Shown: piece after piece, positions 1 to 12,059 of the stretch | Position numbering within the stretch: position 1 is the stretch's first letter | How the letters are laid out: each line of letters begins with the position of its first letter | Assembly (NCBI GenBank): GCA_964007475.1 | Contig: OZ023273.1 | Coordinates: 129,698,732-129,762,731 of the forward strand | DNA from: Hybos culiciformis | Lineage: Eukaryota; Arthropoda; Insecta; Diptera; Hybotidae | DNA length: 64,000 bases | Reading direction: 5' to 3' | The notes under the pieces: generated by a model | Database searches by the model: none | The model's input: the letters and a program-made list of their open reading frames with translations, nothing else | Told to the model about the DNA's origin: nothing | Made by a program: the position numbers and the translations under genes

Positions 1-1900
1 TTTGTTTACTTTTTATTTGTTATTATTATTTTTTTTTTAATTTATATATTTTATTTTAATTTGTTGTTTATGTTGTTTGTTTATTATTTTGTTTGTATTT
101 CACAATATATATTTTTTTTACTTTGCTTTTTCTTTCATTAAATTTTTTTTTTAATTGCATTTATTTTATGTTCCTTTTTTTCATAAATTTCTATCTTTAA
201 GATTCATTATTTTATATATTATTTTTTTTGTGTCATAAACTCTCTCTAGACGAAAAAAAAAAAAACAATTTTTTTTTTTGAAAGAAATTTTAATTAAAAA
301 TCGATAATTTATTATAATTAGAATTTAATTTAATATTTTTTTTCTTTTTTAAAAGTGATAATAAAAAAAAAATATTATCTTTTTTTTTATTAATTATTTT
401 TTAATTTGATTATCTTACAGTATGATTTATTATTTTCTTTTCATATTATTATTTTTTTTATTATTATTTTTTTTTTTATGTTTTTTTAAATTTTCATTAA
501 AAATTTCAGCAAAAAAAAAAATATAAAACAAAAATCAAATTTTATATTATAATAAAATAAAAAATATAATATAATTATAATAATAATAACAATAATAATA
601 ATAATAATAAAAAAAACTTCATTCCTTGTCCTGGAACAAAATTCAACTCAATTGAAAAGCATAGAAAATGATTTTTCAAGTAAAAAATTTTTATTATAAT
701 TTTTTTTTTGCCTTTTTGTTTTTTTTTTTTTTTTTGTTTTTTTGTATCGTAGCTTTATATAAAAAAAAAAATTTTTTCCTTCTCAATAATAACAGCAGCA
801 ACAACAACACAGCATAAAATTATGTACGTATTAAAGACGAGAAATATAATAACAAGAAAAAAACAAAAAAAAAAAAATAATATAACAAAAATAAGTAACA
901 AATTTATGTAAAATAAGTATCTAGAGATTTTTTAATGCTTTTACAGTACAGAAAAATATATGTATATATAAATAAAAAAAAAAATTATAAAAGAAGCATA
1001 AAAATAACACGAAAAAAAAAATTATTTTATTTTATTTTTTTTTTTAATAAAATTCTCCGTTAAAATACACACCATTAAACTGGGATAGCTTCAAAACTGT
1101 AATTTTTTGTGCTTTTATTTTTATTTTTCCATCATTTATTATTATTATTAAAAATTAAAAAAAAAAAAAAAAAAAACAAACGAAAATTTTTGGAGATATA
1201 AAATTGTGGAAAAATAAAAAGGAGAAACTAGAAAAAAAAAATTATTTTCCTTGATTTTCGATATTCAAAAAAAATATTTATATAAAAAATAAAATAAAAT
1301 GTTTTGGACGGACGCGCAAAAGTTTTCTTTTGGGAAGCAGAAAAAAGAACTGTTTAAGTTTAGTTAGTTGTTTTTTCGTGCAGGCTATGGTGATATTCTT
1401 TTTTTTTTCGTTTTGTCTTTGTTTATTTGCGACGATGCAATTTTTCCAGCCAGCAGAGAAGATGTGTGCACACACAACGATAGAATTATTGACAAAAAAA
1501 AAAAAGAAAAAAAAAAAAAGGAATAATATACAGAAAAGAAAAGTTTGTTGTTTTTTCTTTTGTATATATGTACATATATATAGAGTTATTATTATATTGG
1601 AAAATTTTTTACTACAAAGACGAAGCTTCGGAAAATTGTATTTTTTTTTTGTAGAGTTAGTACAAAAGAGATTTAAAAAAAATTATTTTTTTTTGCAAAC
1701 ATTGGTGTTATAATTCTCGTTTTAATGTTTTATTTTTATTTTTTTCATTTTTGTGCACAAGTTTGCGGAGTGTTGCAGAGGACAAGTTTTTCCACTGAGC
1801 AGTACAGAAAATACAATTTTTTTTTTTTTTGTGTATCTGAAGGTGAACAAGTTTAGATGCGGGAGAATTTAATGTTTGTTGTTATTGTTTTATTATTTTC
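1..1900. other. Homopolymer-dense non-coding DNA
   Basis: This stretch is dominated by runs of 8-15 T or A, short TAA/ATT microsatellites (about 570-610 and 1135-1155) and CAGCAGCAACAACAACAC-type sequence near 793-812. ORFs here are F/K-run artefacts of poly-T and poly-A. The run density is higher than in most of the window, and similar patches recur near 23.9-24.5, 49.3-49.9 and 58.9-59.4 kb. The CAG/CAA-rich bit resembles sequence often seen in insect UTRs, but I see no splice-bounded exon, so I make no gene call. Confidence 0.6.
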
Positions 1901-4900
1901 TTTTAATAATTTTTTTTTTTTTGACAGGAAAGTAAAAATAATTTTTTTTTTAATTTATAAAAAAAAATGCATTAGTTAGAGAGAAAAATCATAATTTTAT
2001 TATAATTAGTATTTTTATTTTAAATTTTATTGTTATCTAATTAATAGTTATTAATTAATAGAAGGACTTGGAAATTTTTCATATGGCTACAGTGTTTTGG
2101 TTTTTTAAGATATAAGAACTGATACAGATAGTATTGAGTTGGATTTTACAATTTGACGTCAATAGTCTCTCATAGAATTTGCAGTTCAGCTAAACTTAAA
2201 TAGGTAGAAACAAATCAAATATTTCGAGTGACGAATGAAATATAATATAATTATAGTATCAAAGACAGTTTTCTCTATTTCCGCAAAATAAAACTATAAG
2301 GTGCCTTTCAGCAGTAACATAAAAAGTGAAATATAAATTATATAGATTTTTTGTGGGAACTGAGAAAGCTTCATTTGAGATTATATCCTTCATATTAAAG
2401 TTTTGAAAGCGACTAAAATTCTAAAGTTTTTTTTTCTAAATGCAAATAAGCATTTTCATTCAATTAGAAATAAATTTGTGGTACATTATTATTCAATTTG
2501 CATTGATGGTTATGCATTTTACGAAATTATTTTATACATCCCACATACGCTGATATCGAAAGAATTTTTAAATTAAAGCCCCATATAAATTAACTAACTA
2601 ACTTTTCATATAAAAAACAAATTTCAAATTTTTAATTAAATTTCTGTAATCCTAAGTTGCATCGTATTGTCGATATCAACAGTATTTTTGCCTTTTAGAT
2701 TTCATCAAATCGATGAAAATTTTAATAAAAATAGTTAAGTAAGTTATTATTAAATTAAGATGATAATGATCGCTAAAATCGCTTAAAAAAAAATTTTTTC
2801 ACACAAAATAAGATATTAAAATGCATTTTTTAAATTAAAAATGATTTACCGCCGCTGATTTTAAAATTTATAATAAAATTTTATTGCATATATAGTACAT
2901 GAATATAATTGAATAACCCTGACGTAAATGAACAGCTCATAAAGTCATTATAACATTGTAGGACTCATAAATAACATTACCGTACAACAATAATCGATAA
3001 ATTAAAATTAAAAATCTATATTATTATGGAAAAACTCGATAATCCATAATTTACAAAAAAAAATAAAATAAAAATTAAAATTAAAACAAAAACAATTTTT
3101 GCCTCTGTATAGAAAAATTTTCATTATCGAATAAAATTTTCTCTTCTTACAAACTTGTTAAAAGATAATTTTCATTCTCGAAATAAATTTATAAGAGTTT
3201 CAAAAATTGTATATTTTTCTAAAAAAAGAGATATTTAGATATTTTCGAAATTCTCAAAAAAAAAAAAACAAAAGAAGAGATTTATGAAAAATATATCTTT
3301 CGAAACTTTTACTTGTATTTTATGTATATTTGTGTTAAAAATTAATTTTGTTCTTTTCAATGTAAATGTTTTCTTTCCTTGGTATTGAAATTTTAATGTA
3401 TTTGAGGAAAATTATTATGAGTTGTTCTTTTTTTTTCGTCGTTTAAAAAAAAAAATATAAATATGTATACCTTCTTTGTAGATAAAAAATTATGAATATT
3501 TTTTTTTTACCAACAAAGTATATACGAACATTTTTTTTTTTTTCATTTTTCTCTACTGACTTTATAAGATTTTTTTTTTATATTTTTTTTTTTTTTGAAG
3601 CCATACAAAATGTTATTATGATTATGACAACCAGGGTTAGGCGGAGCAAAAATTTTATTATTTCTTTATATTTTTGAATGTATGGATTTTTTTTTTCGTA
3701 TATAATAATAAAAAAAAAAAATTATTATTAATGTATGTTATATTTTTTATTCATACATACCTACATATATGTATATTTCTTATTAATTTTTTTTTTAGTT
3801 ATAATAAAAATATATAAAAAAAAAAACAATGTATACATATATTTATATAATTGTTTTATCTTATAAATGATGATATTAAATCATTAGAAAATTAGAAGAA
3901 CCAAAAATAAATTAAATATATTTTTTCTTACACAAAAAATAAAAAAAGAAATTATATTTATATATAAAGAAAATTTATTTTTAAATAGATTGATTGATTA
4001 ATTTTTTCGATTGTTTTTTTTTTTATTCTTTATTACATATATATTTTTCTTCGAGCTTTTTTGGTCATAAAGTTAATGTAGAAAAAAAATATAGAAAATT
4101 TATTTATATATCTTATAAATGTATTTATAATATATATATATTTTCTAAAAGTTAAAAGAAAATATTAAAATTTAGTGATCCCGCCTTGATTTATGATTTA
4201 GACATTCTAGGTTCTATGATATGATCTTTGAAAGAAAAAGTCAACGAATAATAATTATGTTTCAAAAAATTAAATATTTTTATAAATTTGTTTGTAAACT
4301 TATTGAATTAAAAATTTATGTTAAAATTGAGTTTTTTGTCTAACACAAAAATAAAGTTTTTTCTGTGTACATACGTCAAGTTCAAGTATAACAAAGAAAT
4401 GCAAAATACCGAGCAGACCTGTCAAAAATTAAATATATAAAAATTAGGTACCTATGAATATTAATAAAAAAATTTCGGAATTATTTAAAATACAAATAAG
4501 TTCTTAAAATTATAAGTAACTAATAATTTTCCTCATATTGATGTTCAATCTTAAAAATATTTTATAATTCTGAAATAATTATATTTAATAAACTTGTAAA
4601 ATTATGCCGTCGCATCGCCTTAAATGTATATTAAATATTTTAATGTTAAAAATAGTAATTCACCATGTTCAATTTAATCATTTTTTTTATTTTATTTTAG
4701 TAATTCACTTATTCTGGAGCCTCTGTAATCTTTGTCATTTTGGCGCTGACAACTTTGTTATTGCCTATAATTAAAAATTTTAACAAAAATATGAAATAAA
4801 AAAAAAGGTTTTATAATTATAAAAAAAAATTCAATATTCTAAATCAAGAAATTATGTATAGGTTTATATTATATACCTACACTTAGTTTCCGGTCCAAGC

Positions 4901-7900
4901 TTTAGGGACCATGTTTTTTTTTTTTAAATTATAGTTATACTGAAATTCTTAAAAAATTAAAACTGCTTTGAATGTAACATTTATGTTAGTTCGCTGATAA
5001 TATTATATTAATTATATTACTTTAGTTTCTTACACGCTTTGAAAATATAAATGCAGAATTTTTCGCTAGAACCGATTCTGATCGGTTTGATTTAAGTTCA
5101 CTTCAAATATACAATAAAATGTTCTTTGATCAAAATTACAATTAAAGTGTTTTAGTCGAATTCATTTTAAATATTATGACTTTCACAATTATATAACGAT
5201 TTCATTTAGTTTTTATATTCTGTTTGCATTAATAATGTGTTAAAGACAGAAATACATAAAATTTAGAAATTGATAATACTTTCAATAATTTAGTTCTAAT
5301 TCGTTAAATTAACTTAAATTTTACTTGAATAAAAAATCAATTTTAGTTTTTAATTTAAATAAAATCTTTGCAATTCTTAATATTATGCAAAAATTTAAAT
5401 TATTTTACAAATTACAGTTCATACTTTAATCAATCAATTTTATTTAACAGACCTTGAACTCTATAAAACAGTTTTTATGTTGTTGGTATGTTTTTTTTTA
5501 TTTATTTTGTTCCTGTTTAACTTTAAGTCTTTAAACTCTTTAAATATATTTCCTTCTAAAATTAGAGACCACTTAATAGTACATTGGTAATATTGTATAT
5601 ATTATTATGTACTAAACTAAATGTTATATTCGTAATATATAACAAACAGAGTGTAATGTACATATAATGTTTCAAAATACTTTAAATTGAAATTTGAACT
5701 ATATGATATACCTAATATGTATATACAGACAATTCGTATGTGTCTATACTAAGAAATATACATTTATACATCTTTATGTACATATATACATAGATGTTTA
5801 ATGTGACCTTTTTTTGGTACATAAAAATTTAACTTTTTTTTTTTTATTTTGTTTGCAAATTTTATTTATACATAACACAATTTACTATATACACAAATAT
5901 ATAAAATCTACATTAGAGTTTTTTTCTTTTTTTTTGTGCTTGTTAAATAATATAGAACATTAGCAGACGAAATACGACCTGAAAATTCGTATATAACTAG
6001 GTCTATATAAATTTTATTTGAATTAAACAAATGATATTAATGAATGACAAATGAAGTCTTAATTTTTTTTTTGAAATCGAATTAGAAATTTATTTGAATT
6101 AAGTATAATATTTTGGAAAGAAAAGTTAACTGAGAGTTGAAGCTTGAAAAATTATATAAGAACTATAGTAAAGAAATACGGAATAATAAATAACTTGTAT
6201 AATAATCAAGTTATAGCTATCCATTAAACATCAGAATGGGTGTTCTCTTTCTATACAAATAAATCAAGAAATTCTTATAAAAAATATTTAATATTGTATT
6301 ACATTAAAAAATTTGTATAGTTTCCATTATTTTAGTAAAATTTCTAAAACATATTCGTAGCAATTTTTTTTATGTAACATTGAGCTTTCCTTTCGTAGTT
6401 AAATAAACACTTTACTTTTACGTTAATAATTTTAAAATTTAAGCAATCGAACGCAATTTTGTATTTACAACATTTTTACACTTAATTGATATAATGGTTA
6501 AAAATATATATGTATATATTTTCTTTTTTTTTTTCAAGAATATCGATCGATTTTCACTGCTTTCACTTGTAAATAAGTAGTAAAATTAGAGATGTTAAGG
6601 ATATTGACTATGGTAATATATTTGTATTGATTTTCCCCTAATGTTTTTTAACAAGAAAAATTTCTTATAGAATAGATATAATATATACAATACACATATA
6701 TATAGTGAAAACCATAGAGTTTTTCTCTGTACTATTTTCCTAAATCAATTCTGGTGTATTTTGATTTATTATGTACAACAGTGATATATAAGTATATTTC
6801 GAATATTCAAGTTTAAAAATAAACTAATTAAAAACATAAATTCTTATTTATGTAAAATTTAACTAAAAAAAAAAGAATTTATATTTATTATCTTAACATG
6901 CAAAAAAAGATGCATATGTAATGTAGATTTATAAGTGAATTGAAGCTTTGAAATGATTTCTTCAGATTGTTATATCTGGACGTCAAACAAAATTTTTATG
7001 AAAACAATAATTGGCAATATGACCATAACCTATTTCAATTTTCAAATATTTTTGAATTTTCAGTTGAATTATAAGTTCTAGGATTCTTTATTACAATCAC
7101 TAAATTTATAAAGTTCATATGCAATTTGAAATATATACAAAATTTTTTAGACATTTTTTATATCGCAAAGAATGTCATATTCACAATTCATAAATTTATA
7201 GCATCAATCAATACCGGTCCAATGTCGGATCATCAATTAGTCGGTACAATTAACCTCAATAAAGGCTGGTATTTTTTTTTTTATGCTTCTACAAAAGAAA
7301 ATCATAATAGAGTTAATATAATTTTAAATCTTTTAACCTTTTTTTATGAAATGATTCTTTCGATTACAAAAAAAAAAAGAAAAATTTAATAATAATATAG
7401 GCTGAAAAATTGTCATCCTTTTCATAAACATTATTAATTTAATATAAAAAAAAAGTAATAACAAAATAATGCGCATAAAAATTATTGTTTGCGCTCGTAG
7501 TATCAACATTTTTCAACATTAAAAATCAAGAGCACTATAAATACTATAATATATGATATTTTTCTACATATTGTATCTTTTTATTAAAGAGATATTAAAC
7601 AGGCATTAGAACATTTTACCCAAAAACTTATGTTTTATTTCAGATATAAAATTATTTCTTCTTTCTGTTTAAAATTATTTTTTTTAGGCAGGGCAAAGGT
7701 GTTACAAACCAAAATATTTGTAAACCTTGAACAGTGAACTTTAAATTTCAGGTTGTATAGTTGTTTGTTGGTTACCAAAATGATAACATAAATGTTTTTA
7801 TATTTTTAGCTTCTCTAAAAATCAACACTGTTCAAGTTTTTATTTAACATACATATAACTTTGGATAAGTTCACACTTATTTATAACAAAAATTTTGAAA

Positions 7901-9650
7901 TCAAAGACTAAAAATAAAAAATTAGAAGAGACGCTTTGACTGCTAACTAACAATTTAGATATATCAATTTATATTTACCCACCAGTAATATTATGTTTGC
8001 ATTGTAAATAAAAGCGAAATATATTTTTATGAAATTTATTTCATGAACCCTCAAAAAAACTGGAAATAATTTCTAAAAAAAAAAAAAGATCCATATTTTT
8101 TTTTTATGTTTTTTCAAAAGGAAGATCATCGATTTTTTTTTTTTTGTGTAGGTACTATATTTTTATGATATTTTTACACAGGGATAATATAATGTCCTTA
8201 AACGCATGTCAACAATTTTCTGGTTGACAAAAATAAAATATTTTTCATATAGATTAAAAACAAAAAATTATTTGTATAGCAAGACTATTATTTGTATTTT
8301 AATTTTTTTCTTTATTATTTTTAAGAAATTCATTCATGCGCAAATTTTTCCAGAAAAAAAAAATATTAGATTTAAGAGTTTTTTTTTGCTTTTAGAAAAA
8401 ATAATAATTTCATCATTCTTTATGTATGTTATTGTTATTACTATTATTATTATTATTATAACCATACATTATTATATTGCACAAAATAAAATTAAAAATA
8501 AATAGGATATTAAAACGAAATAACATAACAAAAAAAAAAGGATCAATTCATAAATATTTTGCAGAAGGAAAACAAATTCGGTTTTTTGGTTTTTTTTTTC
8601 GTTTTTGACATGAGAAAACAACAAAAAAAAATTGTCAATCTTAATACGATCATAATAATCAAAATAAATTTATGAGAAAAAGATGAAAAATAAGTTAGAT
8701 TATGTTTTTCATTAAATAGTTTTTTTTTGTGAAAATTTGAAGTTTTTTTTTTTTGCGAAATAATGAAGGAATATTGCAATAGTTTGTATTAGTTGGAATA
8801 TAGTTCTATATAAAAATATAGGAGTTGTGTAAGTGATTAACAATATTTCGAGACATTTCTTTTCAAAACTAAATAATCGCAAAAAATTATTATATACCTT
8901 TCCAAATATACTTGTTATATAAAACGCACAAAATCTTTGAAAATTATCGTTTAAGTTTAATATAACGAATTTATACAAAATATTATAAATTAATTTTAAT
9001 TATACAAACCCGACAATATTTATTACTTAAATATTAAAAATGAAAAAAAGAAGCCATGCATTTTCGTTTTTGTTATGATTTTTGTGACAAATGAAATCCT
9101 TGAACATAAAGAAATTAAAAGAAATATAATTATAATTTGGTATTAGATAAAAAAGTGTTTCGTTTAAAGTTCGTGGATCGGTGTTTATCTGCAATTCTTC
9201 ACACTGCTTTCATATAAAGAAAAATTAAAAATTTGAAAACTTCAATTGATTTTCCATACATTTTATGGAATTTTAAAGCTTTAAAATTAAAAAAAAAATA
9301 AAAACATTTAACCTTTCCTTTATGAAAGATACGGAATATATGTATTGCGCCGAGGACTACATAGCTATACGAATTTATAATTTTCACACATATTTTTTCG
9401 TGTCTCCAATTTTTTTTCGTGCCTCCAATTTTTTTAATTTAATGGAAAAAATAAAATTTTTGCGGTTGATATTAAAAGAAAGTTTTTATAATAATTTTAT
9501 TATTTTTTTTTGTTTATTATTTCTTTAATTATATTGGGTTTCAATAAAAGAAATTAATATGTTTTTTTTTAAGAAGCAAATATGAATTTTTTTTTTCGTT
9601 TTTCAAAAATGGTCTTAGTTCATAAAAGAATGACATATTATAATATTTAT
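1901..9650. other. AT-rich DNA with no recognisable gene
   Basis: Both strands are closed by frequent stops and the only ORFs are short and rich in F, I, K and N. I see no RNA gene, no target-site-bounded inverted-repeat element and no GC-rich island. Small local features are an 18-21 base direct repeat (a 'ctccaatttttttt' unit twice at about 9399-9437) and scattered TATATGTA-type low complexity. Confidence 0.55.
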
Positions 9651-9651
9651 T

Positions 9652-10056
9652 ATGAATAAGAAAAAAGGAAATAAAAAGAAATATGATATCGTTATTTTAT
9701 GCCTTGTGATGATTGTATTCCATAAAAATTTACATGGCAGATTTAGGTTGGCAAATTCACCAGGTGCCTTATTTGAAAATAATATTTCATATTGTGGTTC
9801 AATAATAATCACAAAAATTTATATTTCATTTAATATTAAAAAAAAAAATAATAATAATTTGAAAAATAATTACGGCATGGCGGATTTTAATTCTTTTTCA
9901 AAAGTTTTAATTAGTTCAGTGAATCGTGAATTTTTATATATTTTCATGGGCATAACAAGAAGTTATCCAAACCCAGGATATAATAACCTTTATCAACTAG
10001 AATACCTTAAGTCTTCACAAAAACGGAATTGTTGTCACAGTATACAACTTAGATAA
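9652..10056 (+). other. Unrecognised 134-codon ORF, possibly a chance ORF
   Basis: This is the longest open frame in the window and one of the few not made mainly of poly-F or poly-K. It opens with a lysine-rich start (MNKKKGNKKK) and a hydrophobic stretch (about residues 12-23, IVILCLVMIVFH) that could be a signal anchor or signal peptide. A middle part follows with Gly, Pro and two Cys (about 30-50), then an asparagine-rich tract (about 67-77) and a polar C-terminus. The ATG has A at -3. I recognise no domain and see no splice-bounded exon structure or conserved neighbour. Given the local base composition a frame this long is somewhat unexpected but still compatible with chance across 64 kb. 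Confidence 0.15.
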
Positions 10057-10925
10057 CTAATTTTTAACAACGAAAAGTATAAATGACAAATTTTTCGTTT
10101 TAAGATTAGACAACCAATTTAAATCACAAAAATATAAATTTCATTAAAATATTAAAAACAGCAATATGTTATAAAAATTTTTCTTAACATCTGCTCTTTA
10201 CTATATTAAATAAAACTATAATCCTTCTCAGTTGAAAATGCAATTTAAAATATTTTTCTATATCTAAATTTTCTTACAACTGTATTCATAAAAATTTAAA
10301 TATTGTACAATATATATGTTATATATTTTTTTTTTTCAAACAATATCAAAATTTATATATTATTTATAGAACATAAAGCAAATGTCCTTTTTAAATATCC
10401 ATTCACTTATTTACACGTCATAAATTAATAAATGCACGTAGTACTTAAAAATTCTATGTAATTTCTTCTAAATGATTAAATTTTTTGTATTATTCTCATA
10501 ATTTATAAAAGTGAAAATTGAAATTAAAAACCATAAAATTATTTTAAAATAAACAAGAGCACATCCTATATAATGTTAAAAATTTAGTTTTAAGTAGTTT
10601 TAATGCATTTTGAAAATTTTAGAGTGGTGCTGCACAAAAATTTTTCTTTTGCATGCTACTGAAGAAGACTAGCTTCTGTCAAAAAATTGTTTTTGTTGAT
10701 ATTTGTCCCGAGGTATACGAAAATTTAAATATTAGAGAAATTTATAATTGCTTACAATAATCTTATAAGTCCTTTTTAAGAAACTTATACTTATCAATTT
10801 AACCTCGATCGCAACTCAAAATACTAACATTTATTTCTTTAACAGAGTCTTAGACAATAAACCATATTTTCATTACAACGAAAGTTTTGTGATATTTTTA
10901 AATCCTTTATATTAACTTCACTTCG
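10057..10925. other. AT-rich spacer, nothing recognisable
   Basis: Featureless AT-rich DNA between the long ORF and the GC-richer tandem array. There is no ORF of note and no inverted-repeat element that I can delimit. Confidence 0.5.
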
Positions 10926-11584
10926 TTTCCACAAACTTAGAGAGTCAAAACCCACTTCCCAGTATCCAATCGAGCTCAAACTTTGCACATCGCTTTGTCG
11001 TCGATGACAATGGACTTTGGCATCGACACATTCACCTTTATGGTCATTTCACCACCGGGTCCGCAGACTTAGAAAATCAAAATTGACTCACTTCCCGGTA
11101 TCCAATCGAGCTGAAATTAAGCACACCGCTTTGTCCTTGATGACAATTCACTTTGGCATCGACACATTCACACTCACACACCTTTATCAATTAAATTCTT
11201 TATATCAACTTCACGGCCGTTTCCACAAACTTAGAGAGTCAAAATTGACCCACTTCCCGGTATCCAATCGAGCTGAAATTTTGCACATCGTTTTGTCGTC
11301 GATGACAATACACATTGGCATCGACACATTCACACACACACACACATATATATATATGAACTTCAGCACACTTTCCTCAAACTTACAAAATTAAAAATGA
11401 CCCACTTCCCGATATCCAATCGAGCTGAAATTTACTTTGGCATCACACACACACATTTATATAAACTTCACCACCTGGTCTGCAAACTTAGTAAGTCAAA
11501 ATAGACCCAATTTCCGGTATCCAATCGCGCTAAAATTTTGCACATCACTTTGACGTCGATAACAATATACTTTGGCATCACAGA

Positions 11585-11623
<39 letters not shown>

Positions 11624-11650
11624 TTATATGAACTTCATATCAACCATATC
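10926..11650. repeat. Degenerate tandem array, about five units, with CA microsatellite spacers
   Basis: Five diverged units begin near 10933, 11059, 11225, 11375 and 11482, so spacing varies from about 107 to 166 bases. Each unit carries the same ordered words: caaacttagagagtcaaaa, then gacccacttcccggtatcc, then aatcgagctgaaattttgca, then tcgatgacaat and ctttggcatc. A CA-rich tail follows that grows into a microsatellite, short at 11333-11348 and 11443-11452 and longest, (CA)17, at 11587-11620. The array is clearly richer in G+C than its surroundings. A 125-codon frame across it (11017-11394) repeats the peptide LTHFPVSNRAEI once per unit, so it is a product of the repeat rather than evidence for a gene. 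The source is unknown; it could be a satellite-like array or the internal repeats of a larger decayed element. Confidence 0.85.
11587..11620. repeat. (CA)17 microsatellite
   Basis: An uninterrupted CA dinucleotide run forms the last spacer of the tandem array. Its length relative to the shorter CA runs in earlier units suggests expansion at this end. Confidence 0.95.
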
Positions 11651-11720
11651 AATTGCCTCGCATATAAAGGATTTATATCAAAAACTTTGTTTTTATGGGT
11701 TGTGTTTTTTTTTTGCTTAA

Positions 11721-12056
11721 CTTGGGGGTTATACGAGACTAAAAACTAGTTATAACTAAGATGTTTTTTGAATGTATATGTGAAAAAATGTATAAAAAAA
11801 AAAAATTTGGAAATAGTTATAACTAATAAATTTAACTAAAAAATATTCTGAATATAAAGTATTACTTGTCAAATGAAATATTTTTTTTTTTAAATGTAAA
11901 TAAAAACTAAAAAGTGAAGTAATATAATAAAATAGTTTGTAAATAGTTTTAACTATAGTTAAGCCAGTGGAGAATAATTACATCACAAACACAAATAAAT
12001 AACTCATACAATTGTAAATAGTTAAGACTAGTTTTTACTCTCGTCTAACCACTGCG
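11721..12056. mobile_element. MITE, PIF/Harbinger-type by its TAA target duplication
   Basis: The 336-base element has terminal inverted repeats of about 39 bases with roughly 30 matches. The ends share a core, ACGAGA-TAAAAACTAGT, after an outer variable part. Both ends abut the trinucleotide TAA (11718-11720 and 12057-12059), which fits the 3-base TWA target duplication of PIF/Harbinger elements. The interior is AT-rich and repeats the partly palindromic word tagttataacta several times. There is no coding capacity. It sits only about 70 bases after the CA-tailed tandem array. A 3-base match at AT-rich flanks can arise by chance, so the superfamily call is weaker than the inverted-repeat call. 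Confidence 0.7.
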
Positions 12057-12059
12057 TAA

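Noticed and set aside
1330..1713. 127-codon plus-strand ORF
   Set aside because: It is made largely of poly-F and poly-K from T and A runs, with no domain-like sequence; a low-complexity artefact.
2154..2161. Perfect CRE-type palindrome tgacgtca
   Set aside because: A single 8-base match is expected by chance in 64 kb now and then, and no promoter or transcript start is visible nearby.
11017..11394. 125-codon ORF in the tandem array
   Set aside because: The frame follows the repeat units and repeats the same peptide; the (CA)n spacer encodes HTHTH. It reflects the tandem repeat, not a gene.
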